From Ruminococcus sp. YE71 (GTDB taxonomy: Bacteria; Bacillota; Clostridia; Oscillospirales; Ruminococcaceae): a DNA stretch of 64,000 nt. The position numbers were made by a program, and so were the translations under genes. The stretch is taken from NCBI RefSeq assembly GCF_900119155.1, contig NZ_FPIR01000012.1, forward strand, positions 1 to 64,000. The letters are read 5' to 3'. Below, piece by piece: positions 50,108-59,360 of the stretch (position 1 is the first letter of the stretch; every line of letters begins with the position of its first letter). A model generated the notes under the pieces. That model ran no database searches. It had not been told where the DNA came from and was given only the letters and a program-made list of their open reading frames with translations.

Positions 50108-50747
50108 GCCCGATTACGCTCACGACTGCCTGACCGAGAACGGCAGACACGAAGCCGAACTGCTCGGTGAGCGCATCGCAAAGCTGGGGGTGGATGATTT
50201 CTACGTGTCGCCCATGGGCAGAGCGCGGGAGACCTGCGAGTACACAGTGAAGCGTCTCGGCGTTGAAGCCGAGGTCTGCGACTGGCTCCACGAGTTCGAC
50301 GTGCGTGTGAACGGAATGGAGATATGGGACTTGAGTCCCGAAAAATGGACAAAAGAGAGACGCTTTTTCAGCGAGGATACTTTCCTCGGCGCGTCTCCGC
50401 TTGATACGGAAGAGATGCGCGTGAGGACGGCGGCTGTCCGCGAGGGTCTTGACGGCATACTTGCGAGGTACGGCTACATCCGCGAGGGCGGTGCATACCG
50501 CAGCGGCAGAAACGACAAGACTATCGCGCTGTACTGCCATTTCGGGGCAGGCTGCATGGTGATCGCGCACCTGCTCGGTATCTCGCCGCTGCTGACCTTG
50601 CAGGGGTTCAGCTGTGAGCCGACGGCAATCGCGATGCTCTGCACCGACGAGCGTCATGACGGGCTTGTGAACTTCCGACTGCACGGGTACGGTGATATCT
50701 CGCATCTCGGCAAGAGCCTTGAAAGCGGCGGAGTATGCTATCAGTGA
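50079..50747 (+). CDS. Histidine phosphatase family protein
   Basis: A branch-1 histidine phosphatase (phosphoglycerate-mutase-like) of 222 residues with the catalytic His in LIVRHGEPDY (residue 8), a second Arg near RARETC, and the C-terminal second His in YCHFGAGC. An insertion of about 60 residues in the middle is typical of Clostridial members with unknown substrates. AAAAGGAG lies upstream inside the EAL gene. Role unknown; context adds only that it is translated with the EAL protein. Confidence 0.88.
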   Translation: MRVLIVRHGEPDYAHDCLTENGRHEAELLGERIAKLGVDDFYVSPMGRARETCEYTVKRLGVEAEVCDWLHEFDVRVNGMEIWDLSPEKWTKERRFFSEDTFLGASPLDTEEMRVRTAAVREGLDGILARYGYIREGGAYRSGRNDKTIALYCHFGAGCMVIAHLLGISPLLTLQGFSCEPTAIAMLCTDERHDGLVNFRLHGYGDISHLGKSLESGGVCYQ

Positions 50748-50755
50748 GGTAAATC

Positions 50756-50968
50756 ATGGAAAAGATAGGACACGCGATAGGGCTTGCGTCGATCGGGATA
50801 TATGCGGTCGCAGGCACGATTGCCCTGCTTGTTATCATCGCGGCTGTTATGTTCGCGGTCATGAAAAAGCGCGGAACAAAGCAAGTCCCGAAAGCTGTAA
50901 GCGCGGCTGTTTTAGTTATTGCCGCGGCACTCATCGGCTCGTTTGTGGTGGGAATAATATTGTACTGA
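50756..50968 (+). CDS. Small two-span membrane protein of unknown function
   Basis: The 70-residue protein has two hydrophobic helices (about 10-36 and 46-70) with a basic loop KKRGTKQVPK between them. GAGGT lies about 6 nt before the ATG, and the gene starts 8 nt after the histidine phosphatase, so it is the last member of the EAL unit. No family is recognised. It could be a membrane partner of the EAL protein, but this is only positional. Confidence 0.65.
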   Translation: MEKIGHAIGLASIGIYAVAGTIALLVIIAAVMFAVMKKRGTKQVPKAVSAAVLVIAAALIGSFVVGIILY

Positions 50969-50972
50969 AACA

Positions 50973-51004
50973 AAAAGCAGTCCTTTTTAAGGGACTGCTT
51001 TTTT
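50973..51004. terminator. Bidirectional terminator between the EAL unit and the trp operon
   Basis: AAAAGCAGTCC (50973-50983) pairs with GGACTGCTTTT (50992-51002); T-runs on both strands. It ends the plus-strand small-protein gene and the minus-strand trp operon. Confidence 0.9.
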
Positions 51005-51008
51005 ATGC

Positions 51009-51794
51009 TTATCTGAGCGGAGCTTTAAGCTCTGCCACGAATTTTCCGACAGGCTCGGGCGAATCCTTGCCGTTTTCGGCTATCTTGTTCACTATCGCGC
51101 TGCCCACGATAACGCCGTCGGCAAACTTCGACATCTTCGCTGCCATTTCGGAGTTCGAGATACCGAATCCGATGCAGTAGGGAACGTCACAGTCCTTGAG
51201 GGGAGCGAGCAGCGTTCCGAAATCGGTGGTGATGTCCTTGCGGGTTCCCGTAACGCCCAGCGAGGAGACAACGTACAGGAAGCCCTTCGACTCCTTCGCA
51301 ATCATGCTGACTCTGTCGGCGGAGGTCGGCGCAACAAGGTTTATCACATAGATGCCGTACTCATCGGCGGTATCGCTTATCTCGTCACGCTCCTCGAAGG
51401 GCAGGTCGGGCACGATAACGCCGTCGATGCCGCGCTCCTTGCAGCCCTTGAAGAAACGCTCCGTGCCGTACTTGAATATCGTGTTGATGTACATCATCAG
51501 CAGGAGCGGCTTGTCGGTTTTTGTGCGGATGTTCGTTACCGTGTCGAATATCTTGTCGAGGGTCGTGCCGTTGTTCAGCGAACGGAGCGACGCTTTCTGT
51601 ATGGTGTGGCCTTCGGCGATCGGGTCGGAGAAGGGAACACCCAGCTCGATGATGTCTGCGCCCTTGTCGTACATTTCGAGCACAATTTTTTCAGTCGTTT
51701 CAAGGTCGGGGTCGCCTGCCGTCACGAATGTGATGAGCGCCTTCTCGCCCTTTGCTTTGAGCTGCTCGAAGCAGCTGTCTATCCTATTCTTCAA
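51009..51794 (-). CDS. trpA: Tryptophan synthase alpha chain
   Basis: TrpA cleaves indole-3-glycerol phosphate to indole and glyceraldehyde 3-phosphate, passing indole to TrpB. The 261-residue protein shows the catalytic Glu in [15 protein letters not shown] with the partner Asp in [11 protein letters not shown], and the phosphate loop GFGISNSE. The start codon is TTG at 51794, inside the last codons of trpB (11-nt overlap); a G-rich run lies 10-12 nt upstream. This is the last gene of the operon. Confidence 0.95.
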   Translation of the reverse strand: MKNRIDSCFEQLKAKGEKALITFVTAGDPDLETTEKIVLEMYDKGADIIELGVPFSDPIAEGHTIQKASLRSLNNGTTLDKIFDTVTNIRTKTDKPLLLMMYINTIFKYGTERFFKGCKERGIDGVIVPDLPFEERDEISDTADEYGIYVINLVAPTSADRVSMIAKESKGFLYVVSSLGVTGTRKDITTDFGTLLAPLKDCDVPYCIGFGISNSEMAAKMSKFADGVIVGSAIVNKIAENGKDSPEPVGKFVAELKAPLR

Positions 51795-52974
51795 CTACAT
51801 CTACCCCCCTGTATCTTGCTATCGAATAAACGTCCTTGTCACCGCGTCCCGAAAGGTTGATGACAAGTATCTGGTCTTTGCTCATGGTCGGTGCGATCTT
51901 GAGTGCCGCCGCAACTGCGTGTGAGGACTCTATCGCAGGGATGATGCCCTCGGTCTTGGAAAGGTACTCGAATGCGCATACCGCTTCCTCGTCGGTAACG
52001 GGGACATAATCGGCTCTGCCCGTGTCGTGCAGGTAGGTGTGCTCGGGGCCTACACCGGGATAATCGAGGCCTGCCGAGATCGAGTAAACGGGAGCTATCT
52101 GACCGTACTCGTCCTGTAAGAACAGCGACTTCATGCCGTGGAAGATGCCCACCGAGCCCAGCGCCATCGTAGCCGCGGTGTCGGGGGTGGAGATGCCTCT
52201 GCCTGCCGCCTCAGCGCCCACGAGACGAACGCTCTTGTCCTCGATGAAGTTGTAGAAGGCGCCCATAGCATTCGAGCCGCCGCCGACGCACGCAACAACG
52301 CAGTCGGGGAGCTTTCCCTCACGTTCGAGCAGTTCTTCCTTTATCTCCTGCGAGATTATCTTCTGGAAATCGCGCACCATAGTCGGGTAGGGATGCGGTC
52401 CCATTACCGAACCGATGCAGTAGAATGTGGTCTCGATGTTCGACACCCAGTCGCGCATAGCTTCGTTGATAGCGTCCTTGAGGGTCGAAGTGCCGCTGCT
52501 GACTGGCGTGACCTTCGCGCCCAGCAGGTTCATGCGGTAAACGTTCAGCGACTGACGCTTGCAGTCCTCAGCGCCCATGTATACCTCGCACTCAAGCCCG
52601 AAGAGAGCGCATACGGTCGCGGTCGCAACGCCGTGCTGACCTGCGCCCGTCTCGGCGATGATGCGCTTCTTGCCCATCTTCTTCGCGAGAAGTATCTGAC
52701 CGAGCACGTTGTTGATCTTGTGGGAACCCGTGTGGTTAAGATCCTCGCGCTTGATGTAGATCTTCGCGCCGCCTAAGTCTTTCGACATCTTCTCGGCGTA
52801 GTAGAGCATCGAAGGTCTGCCTGCGTAGTCGCGGTAGAGCGTTTTCAGCTCCTCGATGAATGTCGGGTCGTCCTTGTATTTTTCGTAAGCCGCTTCAAGC
52901 TCGTGAACGGCTGTCATAACGGTCTCGGGGACGTACTGTCCGCCGTACTGACCGAATCTTCCGATCTTTTCCAT
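51784..52974 (-). CDS. trpB: Tryptophan synthase beta chain (TrpB1)
   Basis: TrpB joins indole and serine to tryptophan with PLP. The 396-residue length and features ([16 protein letters not shown], the PLP Lys in [33 protein letters not shown]) mark the standard TrpB1 that works with TrpA. It starts directly after the trpC stop with no gap. A distinct TrpB2 is encoded at 35423-36790. Confidence 0.96.
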   Translation of the reverse strand: MEKIGRFGQYGGQYVPETVMTAVHELEAAYEKYKDDPTFIEELKTLYRDYAGRPSMLYYAEKMSKDLGGAKIYIKREDLNHTGSHKINNVLGQILLAKKMGKKRIIAETGAGQHGVATATVCALFGLECEVYMGAEDCKRQSLNVYRMNLLGAKVTPVSSGTSTLKDAINEAMRDWVSNIETTFYCIGSVMGPHPYPTMVRDFQKIISQEIKEELLEREGKLPDCVVACVGGGSNAMGAFYNFIEDKSVRLVGAEAAGRGISTPDTAATMALGSVGIFHGMKSLFLQDEYGQIAPVYSISAGLDYPGVGPEHTYLHDTGRADYVPVTDEEAVCAFEYLSKTEGIIPAIESSHAVAAALKIAPTMSKDQILVINLSGRGDKDVYSIARYRGVDVVEE

Positions 52975-53763
52975 TTAAACTCCCTCTCTCAGTCTGTTAA
53001 GTTCGTTTGTTATGCTGTCGGCTCTCATGAGCGTTTCGCCGATGAGCACCGCGTCGGCGCCCAGTGAGCGCACGCGCTTCATGTCGTCGTTGGTCTTTAT
53101 TCCGCTCTCGGAGACGAACACCGTCCCCTCGGGAGCGTATGGCTTCACCTTCTCGACGGTCGCGAGGTCTACCTCGAAGGTCTTTAAGTTGCGGTTGTTC
53201 ACGCCCACCACCATTTCGGGGCGGTCGATGGCGTATCTCTGCATCTCTTCGACCGTGTGCATCTCGCCGAGCACGCTCAGCCCGAGTTTTTTTGCGAGCC
53301 TGTAAAGGTCGCTGAATTCATTTTCGTCCAGTACCGCGGCTATCAGCAGTACTGCGTCCGCGCCTATCGCCGCCGCTTCAAAGAGCTGATACTCGTCGAA
53401 GATAAAATCCTTGCGGAGTATCGGGATGTTCACCGCCTTGCGTATCGCCGCCAGGTACTCCGACGAGCCCTGAAAGTAGTGCTCCTCGGTCAGGCAGCTG
53501 ATGGCGTTCGCGCCTGCCGCCTCGTACTCCTTCGCGAAGTCCACGGGGCGGAAATCGGGTCGGATAAGACCCTTCGACGGCGAGGCTTTCTTGACCTCGC
53601 AGATGCAGGCGAGCCTGTCGCCGCGGAGCGCATCCGCGAGCGAGAGCGGCACACGGTCGCAGAGCTGTATCTCTGCGCGTCGGCGCATCTCGTTCAGGGG
53701 GCACTTTTCGGTCTCGCGCTCCAGCTGTTTTTTTCTGTATGCGATAATATCGTCGAGTATCAT
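52975..53763 (-). CDS. trpC: Indole-3-glycerol phosphate synthase
   Basis: TrpC closes the indole ring from carboxyphenylaminodeoxyribulose 5-phosphate. The 262-residue protein shows ICEVKKASPSKGLI with the catalytic Lys, LRKDFIFDEYQ, VLGEMHTVEEM, VGVNNRNLKTFEVD and SESGIK. It is a single-domain enzyme; no trpF (phosphoribosylanthranilate isomerase) domain is attached. It begins one base after the trpGD stop. Confidence 0.95.
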   Translation of the reverse strand: MILDDIIAYRKKQLERETEKCPLNEMRRRAEIQLCDRVPLSLADALRGDRLACICEVKKASPSKGLIRPDFRPVDFAKEYEAAGANAISCLTEEHYFQGSSEYLAAIRKAVNIPILRKDFIFDEYQLFEAAAIGADAVLLIAAVLDENEFSDLYRLAKKLGLSVLGEMHTVEEMQRYAIDRPEMVVGVNNRNLKTFEVDLATVEKVKPYAPEGTVFVSESGIKTNDDMKRVRSLGADAVLIGETLMRADSITNELNRLREGV

Positions 53764-53764
53764 C

Positions 53765-55408
53765 TTACTGTCCTCTGTTGGTGAACTCGACCAGCTTCTC
53801 GACCTGTCTGAGTGCCGCGCCGCTGTCGATAGCCGACTGTGCCAGCTTCACGCCCTCTTCGATGGAAGCAGCCTTGCCCGAAACGTAAAGTGCTGCGCCC
53901 GAGTTGAGCAGTACGATGTCGCGCTTGGCATCGGTTATCTCGCCCTTCAGGATGCCGAGGGTGATAGCCGCGTTTTCGTCAGCGTTGCCGCCCACGATAT
54001 CCTCTTTCTTGCCGCGCTTCAGACCTACCGACTCGGGAGTTACTTCGTAGGAGAGTATCTTGCCGTTCTCGCAGATCTCGCGGACAGCTGTCGGAGCGGA
54101 GATGGAGAACTCGTCCAGCTTATCGGTGCCGTATACTACAAGGCTGTGCTTTACGCCGAGGTTTTTCAGAACGTTTGCCACGATGTCAAGCAGTCTCTCC
54201 TCGTAAACGCCGATGATGTTGTACTCGGCAGCCGCAGGGTTGGTGAGCGGTCCTAAGATATTGAACACCGTTCTCGCGCCTATCTGACCGCGGACGGGTC
54301 CCACGAAACGCATAGCCTTGTGGTAGCTCTGTGCGAACAGGAAGGTCATGCCCACTTCCTCGATGCAGGCGGAAGCCTGTTCGGGAGTAGTGGCGATCTT
54401 CACGCCGAGGGATTCGAGCACGTCAGCCGCGCCGCTCTTGGAGGAAACGCTTCTGTTGCCGTGCTTTGCAACAGCCTGACCCAGTGCCGAGATAACGAAC
54501 GCCGATGTGGTCGAGATGTTGAAGCTGCTTGCAAGGTCGCCGCCTGTGCCGACTATTTCGAGCACTTCGCGCTCGTGAGGAACGGTGGTCATCTTGCCGC
54601 GCATACCGAGAGCGCATCCTGTGATCTCGTCGGGAGTCTCAACGTTCATTCTCATGGCGGTGAGCAGGCAGGCGGTCTGAGCGGGAGTAGCGCGTCCGCT
54701 CATGATGATGTCAACAGCTCTCTGAGCCTCTTCGCGGGTGAGGTGCTGACCCTCAACGACCTTCGCGATGAGGGGCTTGAGCTCGACCTTCTGTGCGTCG
54801 GGAAGCTCTGTGCCGGGCTGGGGCTTGAAGCTGATGCCTGCCTCTTTCAGGAAGTTCGCGAGTATCTGCGAACCCACGGGAGTGAGTATCGACTCGGGGT
54901 GGAACTGCAAGCCGTAGGTCTTGTGCTCGCGGTGTCTGAGAGCCATTACTGCGCCGTCGTTCAGGTCCTTTGCGATGACCTCAAGGCAGTCGGGCAGGGT
55001 CTCGGTATCGACCACCAGCGAGTGATATCTTGCAACGTTTATCGAGGAAGTGAGACCCTCGAACAGCGCCGTGGTGTTGTCGATGAAAACGGAAGTCTGC
55101 TTGCCGTGGAGCGGGTCGTCTGCGCGGATGATCTTTCCGCCGAAGGCTTCCGCGATAGACTGATGACCGAGGCAGATGCCGAGTATCGGGATCTTGCCGC
55201 TGAAATGTCTGATAGCCTCCACCGAGATGCCTGCCTGCGCAGGGTAGCAGGGACCCGGCGAAACGATGATCGCTTCGGGGGCGAGCTTTTCAATCTCGTC
55301 GATGGTGATCTCGTCGTTGCGGACTACCTTGATGTCCTTGTTCATTACGCCTATCGCCTGATAGAGGTTGTATGTGAAGCTGTCGTAGTTGTCAATAAGC
55401 AGTATCAC
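53765..55408 (-). CDS. trpGD: Fused anthranilate synthase glutaminase (TrpG) and anthranilate phosphoribosyltransferase (TrpD)
   Basis: The 547-residue fusion joins a class-I glutaminase domain (residues about 1-195; Cys79 in ILGICLGHQ, LQFHPESILTP) to an anthranilate phosphoribosyltransferase domain (about 205-545; GTGGDLASSFNISTTSAF and KHGNRSVSSKSGAADVLE). The first supplies ammonia to TrpE; the second adds phosphoribosyl to anthranilate. The start is GTG at 55408, 8 nt after GGAG; an earlier GTG at 55417 overlaps that site. A 102-bp gap separates it from the membrane protein upstream. Confidence 0.94.
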   Translation of the reverse strand: MILLIDNYDSFTYNLYQAIGVMNKDIKVVRNDEITIDEIEKLAPEAIIVSPGPCYPAQAGISVEAIRHFSGKIPILGICLGHQSIAEAFGGKIIRADDPLHGKQTSVFIDNTTALFEGLTSSINVARYHSLVVDTETLPDCLEVIAKDLNDGAVMALRHREHKTYGLQFHPESILTPVGSQILANFLKEAGISFKPQPGTELPDAQKVELKPLIAKVVEGQHLTREEAQRAVDIIMSGRATPAQTACLLTAMRMNVETPDEITGCALGMRGKMTTVPHEREVLEIVGTGGDLASSFNISTTSAFVISALGQAVAKHGNRSVSSKSGAADVLESLGVKIATTPEQASACIEEVGMTFLFAQSYHKAMRFVGPVRGQIGARTVFNILGPLTNPAAAEYNIIGVYEERLLDIVANVLKNLGVKHSLVVYGTDKLDEFSISAPTAVREICENGKILSYEVTPESVGLKRGKKEDIVGGNADENAAITLGILKGEITDAKRDIVLLNSGAALYVSGKAASIEEGVKLAQSAIDSGAALRQVEKLVEFTNRGQ

Positions 55409-55510
55409 AAATATCACTCCTTTAAAGTTGTGGTTATTTACAATTTTTACCTTTTAAACGGATAAAGTCACGGGGTGGAGCAGTGCCGAAAAACACTGCC
55501 TTTCCCTGTA

Positions 55511-56497
55511 TTAAATTATCAATATGTTGCTGACCCTCGTTAATTTTCCGTCTATGAACGCTTCGAGGAAGTATTCGGCGCCCTCATAGGTCGTGTTGGG
55601 TAATTCGGTTTCTGCCGCAAGTATCTCGCTGATCCTTTTCCCGTCGTAAATACAGACGAGAGTAAGATTTTTCAGTTCCCCCTCGAAGGGCTGAGTGTTT
55701 CGGACGATCTTGCGGAACTTCTTTTCACTTCTGTACTCGATAGTGAACATCTGTTCGTGGTCGTCGGGGATATCGCTCTCAAGTCCGTCTATCGAAGCGA
55801 TGAATCCGCTGTGGACGAACTGCTCGACATCGTGGGTCAGGTATCCGCAGAAGCTGTCTTTCATGCGGTTTCTGTCGTTCTTTGAGATCTGCGAAACGGT
55901 AACGCCGTCAGTGTCGCAGATGGCGTACTCTGCGGTGTAAACTGACCTTCCGCCTCTGCCGCCCGAGGTGACCCGGTAGGTGTTCATGCTGATCTTGCCG
56001 AGGGTTATCTTCGCCGATGCTGTCTGCTGTTCCTCCAGATCATGCTGACAGTCGGCAAGCAGCGACACCGCCTTCATTATTTTAAGTCCTTTGTAGCCGT
56101 TCTTTTCTGCCTGCAAATCAAAGCGGGATACCCCGGTAGTGATAAACAGCGCTGTTACTGCCGCTATGACCGCAAGATATTTGCTGAACACGGGTCTGAA
56201 CTTAGGCCTGATCTTTTCATGGCGGTTTTCAAACCAGTTGTCGAACCAGCCTGCCAGAAGCACCGCACCTGCCCATAAAAGCGGTTTTATGAGCATAAAT
56301 GCGAGCCATTTTTCAAGATATTCCGTTACCTGCCGAAGTCCCTCATGACCGATCGCGGTGTCGGGATAATTTTTCTCTAACAGCCAGTCAAACAGTATCA
56401 TCGTTCCGAACCACACGCAGATAACGAACCATACCTCAGCGGTCGTTTTCGGGTCGGATTTTTGTTTACTTCGCGTACTTTTCGATGAATTCCGCAT
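55511..56497 (-). CDS. Membrane protein of unknown function inside the trp operon
   Basis: The 328-residue protein has a basic Ser/Lys-rich start, hydrophobic spans at about 22-40, 65-85 and 106-125, and a 200-residue hydrophilic C-terminal region. It has a Gly/Arg-rich turn (TSGGRGGRSVY) and no enzyme motif that I recognise. Its start overlaps the 3' end of trpS by 32 nt, and it lies between trpS and trpGD in the same direction, so it must be co-transcribed with the T-box-controlled operon. Function is unknown; a link to tryptophan or aromatic transport or sensing is only positional. Confidence 0.7.
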   Translation of the reverse strand: MRNSSKSTRSKQKSDPKTTAEVWFVICVWFGTMILFDWLLEKNYPDTAIGHEGLRQVTEYLEKWLAFMLIKPLLWAGAVLLAGWFDNWFENRHEKIRPKFRPVFSKYLAVIAAVTALFITTGVSRFDLQAEKNGYKGLKIMKAVSLLADCQHDLEEQQTASAKITLGKISMNTYRVTSGGRGGRSVYTAEYAICDTDGVTVSQISKNDRNRMKDSFCGYLTHDVEQFVHSGFIASIDGLESDIPDDHEQMFTIEYRSEKKFRKIVRNTQPFEGELKNLTLVCIYDGKRISEILAAETELPNTTYEGAEYFLEAFIDGKLTRVSNILII

Positions 56498-57545
56498 CGT
56501 TGAAGTAATCGGTTCCGATAGCGTTTCTCACCAGCGAAAGCGTCTCGTTCGATACTTCGATCGCCCTGTCAGTACCCTTTCTGAGGATGTTGAGCAGCTC
56601 GCCCTTGTCCTTTGCGAACTCCTCGCGGCGCTCGCGGATAGGTTTGAGCATCTCCTGCATAACGCTGTTGAGGAACTTTTTGCACTTCATGTCGCCGAGT
56701 CCGCCGCGCTCGTAGTGCTCCTTCATCTCAGCGAGGTTCTTGTAGTCGGGGAAGTACTCCGCAAAATGCTCCTCGGTGGAGAATGCCTCAAGGTAGATGA
56801 ACACGGGATTGCCCTCGGTGTGGCCCGGGTCGCTGACGTTGATGTGCGTCGGGTCGGTATACATTCCCATGATCTTCTGCTTGAGGGTCTTTTCATCGTC
56901 TTTGAGGTAGATGCAGTTGCCGAGCGACTTGGACATCTTGGTGCCGCCGTCGGTGCCCACGAGTCTGTTGCAGGCGGAGTTCTCGGGAAGGATAGCCTGC
57001 GGCTCAACGAGGATGTCGCACTTGTAGATGCGGTTGAAGCTGTTCACGATCTCGCGTGCCTGCTCCAGCATCGGGAGCTGATCCTCGCCCACGGGGACGT
57101 ACTTTGCTCTGAAAGCGGTGATGTCGGCAGCCTGGCTGATGGGGTAGGTCATGAAGCCTACGGGGATGCTGCGCTCGAAGTTACGCATCTTGATCTCGGA
57201 CTTGATGGTGGGGTTGCGCTCCAGTCTCGACATGGTAACGAGGTTCGAGTAGTACATCGGCAGCTCGGTGAGAGCGGGGATGTGGGACTGAACGAAGATG
57301 GTGGTCTTAGCAGGGTCGAGTCCGACTGCGAGGTAGTCAAGAGTTACTTCGAGCAGGTTCTCTCTGATCTTTGCAGGGTTCTCGGCGTTGTCGGTGAGAG
57401 CCTGTAAGTCTGCGATCATTACGAAGGGCTGATATTTGCCCGTGTTCTGGAGCTTCACTCTTGTGCTGAGGGAGCCCACGTAGTGACCTAAGTGCAGCGA
57501 ACCTGTAGGACGGTCGCCTGTTAAGATGATGTTGTTTTCTGCCAT
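56466..57545 (-). CDS. trpS: Tryptophanyl-tRNA synthetase
   Basis: TrpRS charges tRNA-Trp. The 359-residue class I synthetase has the HIGH-type motif as GSLHLGHYVG (about 15-24) and the KMSKS loop exactly as KMSKS near residue 200, plus DLQAL and GEDQLPMLEQAREI. AGGAG precedes the ATG. It lies in the trp operon, downstream of the Trp T-box, which links synthetase supply to the same charging signal as tryptophan synthesis. Confidence 0.95.
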   Translation of the reverse strand: MAENNIILTGDRPTGSLHLGHYVGSLSTRVKLQNTGKYQPFVMIADLQALTDNAENPAKIRENLLEVTLDYLAVGLDPAKTTIFVQSHIPALTELPMYYSNLVTMSRLERNPTIKSEIKMRNFERSIPVGFMTYPISQAADITAFRAKYVPVGEDQLPMLEQAREIVNSFNRIYKCDILVEPQAILPENSACNRLVGTDGGTKMSKSLGNCIYLKDDEKTLKQKIMGMYTDPTHINVSDPGHTEGNPVFIYLEAFSTEEHFAEYFPDYKNLAEMKEHYERGGLGDMKCKKFLNSVMQEMLKPIRERREEFAKDKGELLNILRKGTDRAIEVSNETLSLVRNAIGTDYFNDAEFIEKYAK

Positions 57546-57581
57546 TGGTATATTACTCCTTACGATTCATTATAGAAATAA

Positions 57582-57866
57582 TTATTGTTCTTTTTTGAAT
57601 TCATCCATCTCTTTTTTGATGAATCTGCCGATCATTTCACGGTAGAGAGCCTCGACCATATCGGGGTCTGCGCCGCATTCTTCGGCCTTGCGCCTTACCT
57701 TTTCGATGACTTTCTCGACGCGGCTGCTGTCGCGGACGCCGTCCTCATCTTTCTTGAACGCCGCCGCCTGCGAAACATAGCTCCCGCGTTCGGCAATCAG
57801 CTTTATCATCTCGCTGTCGATGCGGTCGATGTTGGCGCGGACTTCATTCAGATCCTTGCAGATCAC
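57582..57866 (-). CDS. Chorismate mutase (AroQ class)
   Basis: The 94-residue protein is an all-helical AroQ-type mutase: LNEVRANIDRIDSEMIKLIAERG with the conserved Arg, and KVIEKVRRKAEE and EALYREMIGRFIKKE toward the C-terminus. AroQ converts chorismate to prephenate for phenylalanine and tyrosine. The start is GTG at 57866, overlapping the trpE stop. A chorismate mutase inside a tryptophan-controlled operon is unusual, because it diverts the shared precursor. A related pyruvate-lyase activity cannot be excluded by eye. Confidence 0.85.
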   Translation of the reverse strand: MICKDLNEVRANIDRIDSEMIKLIAERGSYVSQAAAFKKDEDGVRDSSRVEKVIEKVRRKAEECGADPDMVEALYREMIGRFIKKEMDEFKKEQ

Positions 57867-59338
57867 AGCTTTGCCGCTTCCTTGACTGCGTTGACTACTG
57901 CCATCGCCTTGTTGACGCTCTCCTCAAACTCCTTCTCGGGGTCGGAATCGAGCACAACGCCGCCGCCTGCCTGAACGTATGCCTTGCCGTTGCGGAAGAG
58001 CACCGTGCGGATCGCGATGCAGGTGTCGATGCTGCCGTCGAATGCGAGGTAGCCGACCGTTCCGCCGTAGAGGCATCTCTTGGTGGTCTCCAGCTCGTCG
58101 ATGATCTCCATCGCTCTTACCTTCGGCGCACCCGAGAGGGTACCTGCGGGGAGGACAGCCATCAGCGCGTCCATCGGCTTCTTGTCCTCTGCGAGCTTGC
58201 CCCTGACGCTGGAAACAAGGTGCATTACCTTTGAGTAGCGCTCCACCGTCATAAGATCGGGAACTTCAACGCTGCCGAACTCCGATACCTTGCCGACATC
58301 GTTTCTGCCGAGGTCAACGAGCATCATGTGTTCTGCGCGTTCCTTGGGGTCGTTGACCAGCTGACGCTCGTTTGCGAGATCCTCGTCGTTTGTCCTGCCG
58401 CGCTTGATGGTGCCTGCGATGGGGCGGTTCACGATGGTGCCGTCGTTTACCGAGACCAGCATCTCGGGCGAAGCGCCTGCGTAAGCGTAGTCAAGACAGC
58501 TGAAATAGAACAGATACGGCGAAGGATTGGTGGTGCGGAGCATTCTGTAAACGTCGAAGCTGTCGGGGGGATTGTCGATCTCGAATCTCTGTGAAGGAAC
58601 TACCTGGAAGATATCGCCGTTGACGATATACTCCTTGGCCTTTCTTACGTTAGCCATGTACTGTTCCTTGGAGATATTGGACTTGACTTCCGAGACCTTG
58701 ACGTCAGGCTTTTCCTCGGTAGGCTTGTGAACGTAGTTCTTCAGCACTCCGATTATCTCGCCGACTTTTTCCTCACACTCGGCGTACTTCTTGTCAAGAT
58801 CGTCGTCAGCCGAGATGTTCAGGATGATTATCGCCTTGTTGCTGAGGTGGTCGTAAGCCACCAGCTTGTCGTAGTTGAACAGTTCCGCGTCGGGAAGACC
58901 GAGGTCGTCGTTCGGAACGTTGGTGAGCTTCTTCTCAAAGTATCTCACCATATCGTAGGAGAAGTATCCCATCAGACCGCCCGTGAGCTTAGGTCTGTCG
59001 GGGAACTTCGGTGCGCGGTTCTTTTCGATGATGTTGTTGAAGAAAGCGATGGGGTCGTCGCACTGAGTGACCTCGCGCTCGCCCGAAAGCTCTTCAACAG
59101 CCGCAACGTGCTTGTCGAGAGTTATGCGCTGTTTCGGCTGGATACCGATGTACGACCAGCGTCCCCACTGATCCTTGTTATCCACCGATTCGAGGATGAA
59201 GCAGTTTTCATATGCTGCGTGCAGTGCATTGAAAAGGTGTATCGGGGTGAAATGATCCATCAGCAGCTCGTAGAAAGTAGGTACGTTCTTGTACTCGCGG
59301 AGCAGCTCTCTCACTTCTTCTTTAGTGGGGTATAGCAT
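57863..59338 (-). CDS. trpE: Anthranilate synthase component I
   Basis: TrpE converts chorismate to anthranilate with ammonia from TrpG. The 491-residue protein has an N-terminal regulatory part with ILESVDNKDQWGRWSYIG (the ESxx-type Trp-binding site) and the C-terminal catalytic domain: QVVPSQRFE, GASPEMLV, RPIAGTIKRGR, EHMMLVDLGRNDVG, TLSGAPK and YGGTVGYL. AAGGAGG lies 7 nt before the ATG. It is the first gene of the operon, directly after the T-box terminator. Confidence 0.96.
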   Translation of the reverse strand: MLYPTKEEVRELLREYKNVPTFYELLMDHFTPIHLFNALHAAYENCFILESVDNKDQWGRWSYIGIQPKQRITLDKHVAAVEELSGEREVTQCDDPIAFFNNIIEKNRAPKFPDRPKLTGGLMGYFSYDMVRYFEKKLTNVPNDDLGLPDAELFNYDKLVAYDHLSNKAIIILNISADDDLDKKYAECEEKVGEIIGVLKNYVHKPTEEKPDVKVSEVKSNISKEQYMANVRKAKEYIVNGDIFQVVPSQRFEIDNPPDSFDVYRMLRTTNPSPYLFYFSCLDYAYAGASPEMLVSVNDGTIVNRPIAGTIKRGRTNDEDLANERQLVNDPKERAEHMMLVDLGRNDVGKVSEFGSVEVPDLMTVERYSKVMHLVSSVRGKLAEDKKPMDALMAVLPAGTLSGAPKVRAMEIIDELETTKRCLYGGTVGYLAFDGSIDTCIAIRTVLFRNGKAYVQAGGGVVLDSDPEKEFEESVNKAMAVVNAVKEAAKL

Positions 59339-59360
59339 AAATTCGACCTCCTTGGAAAAT

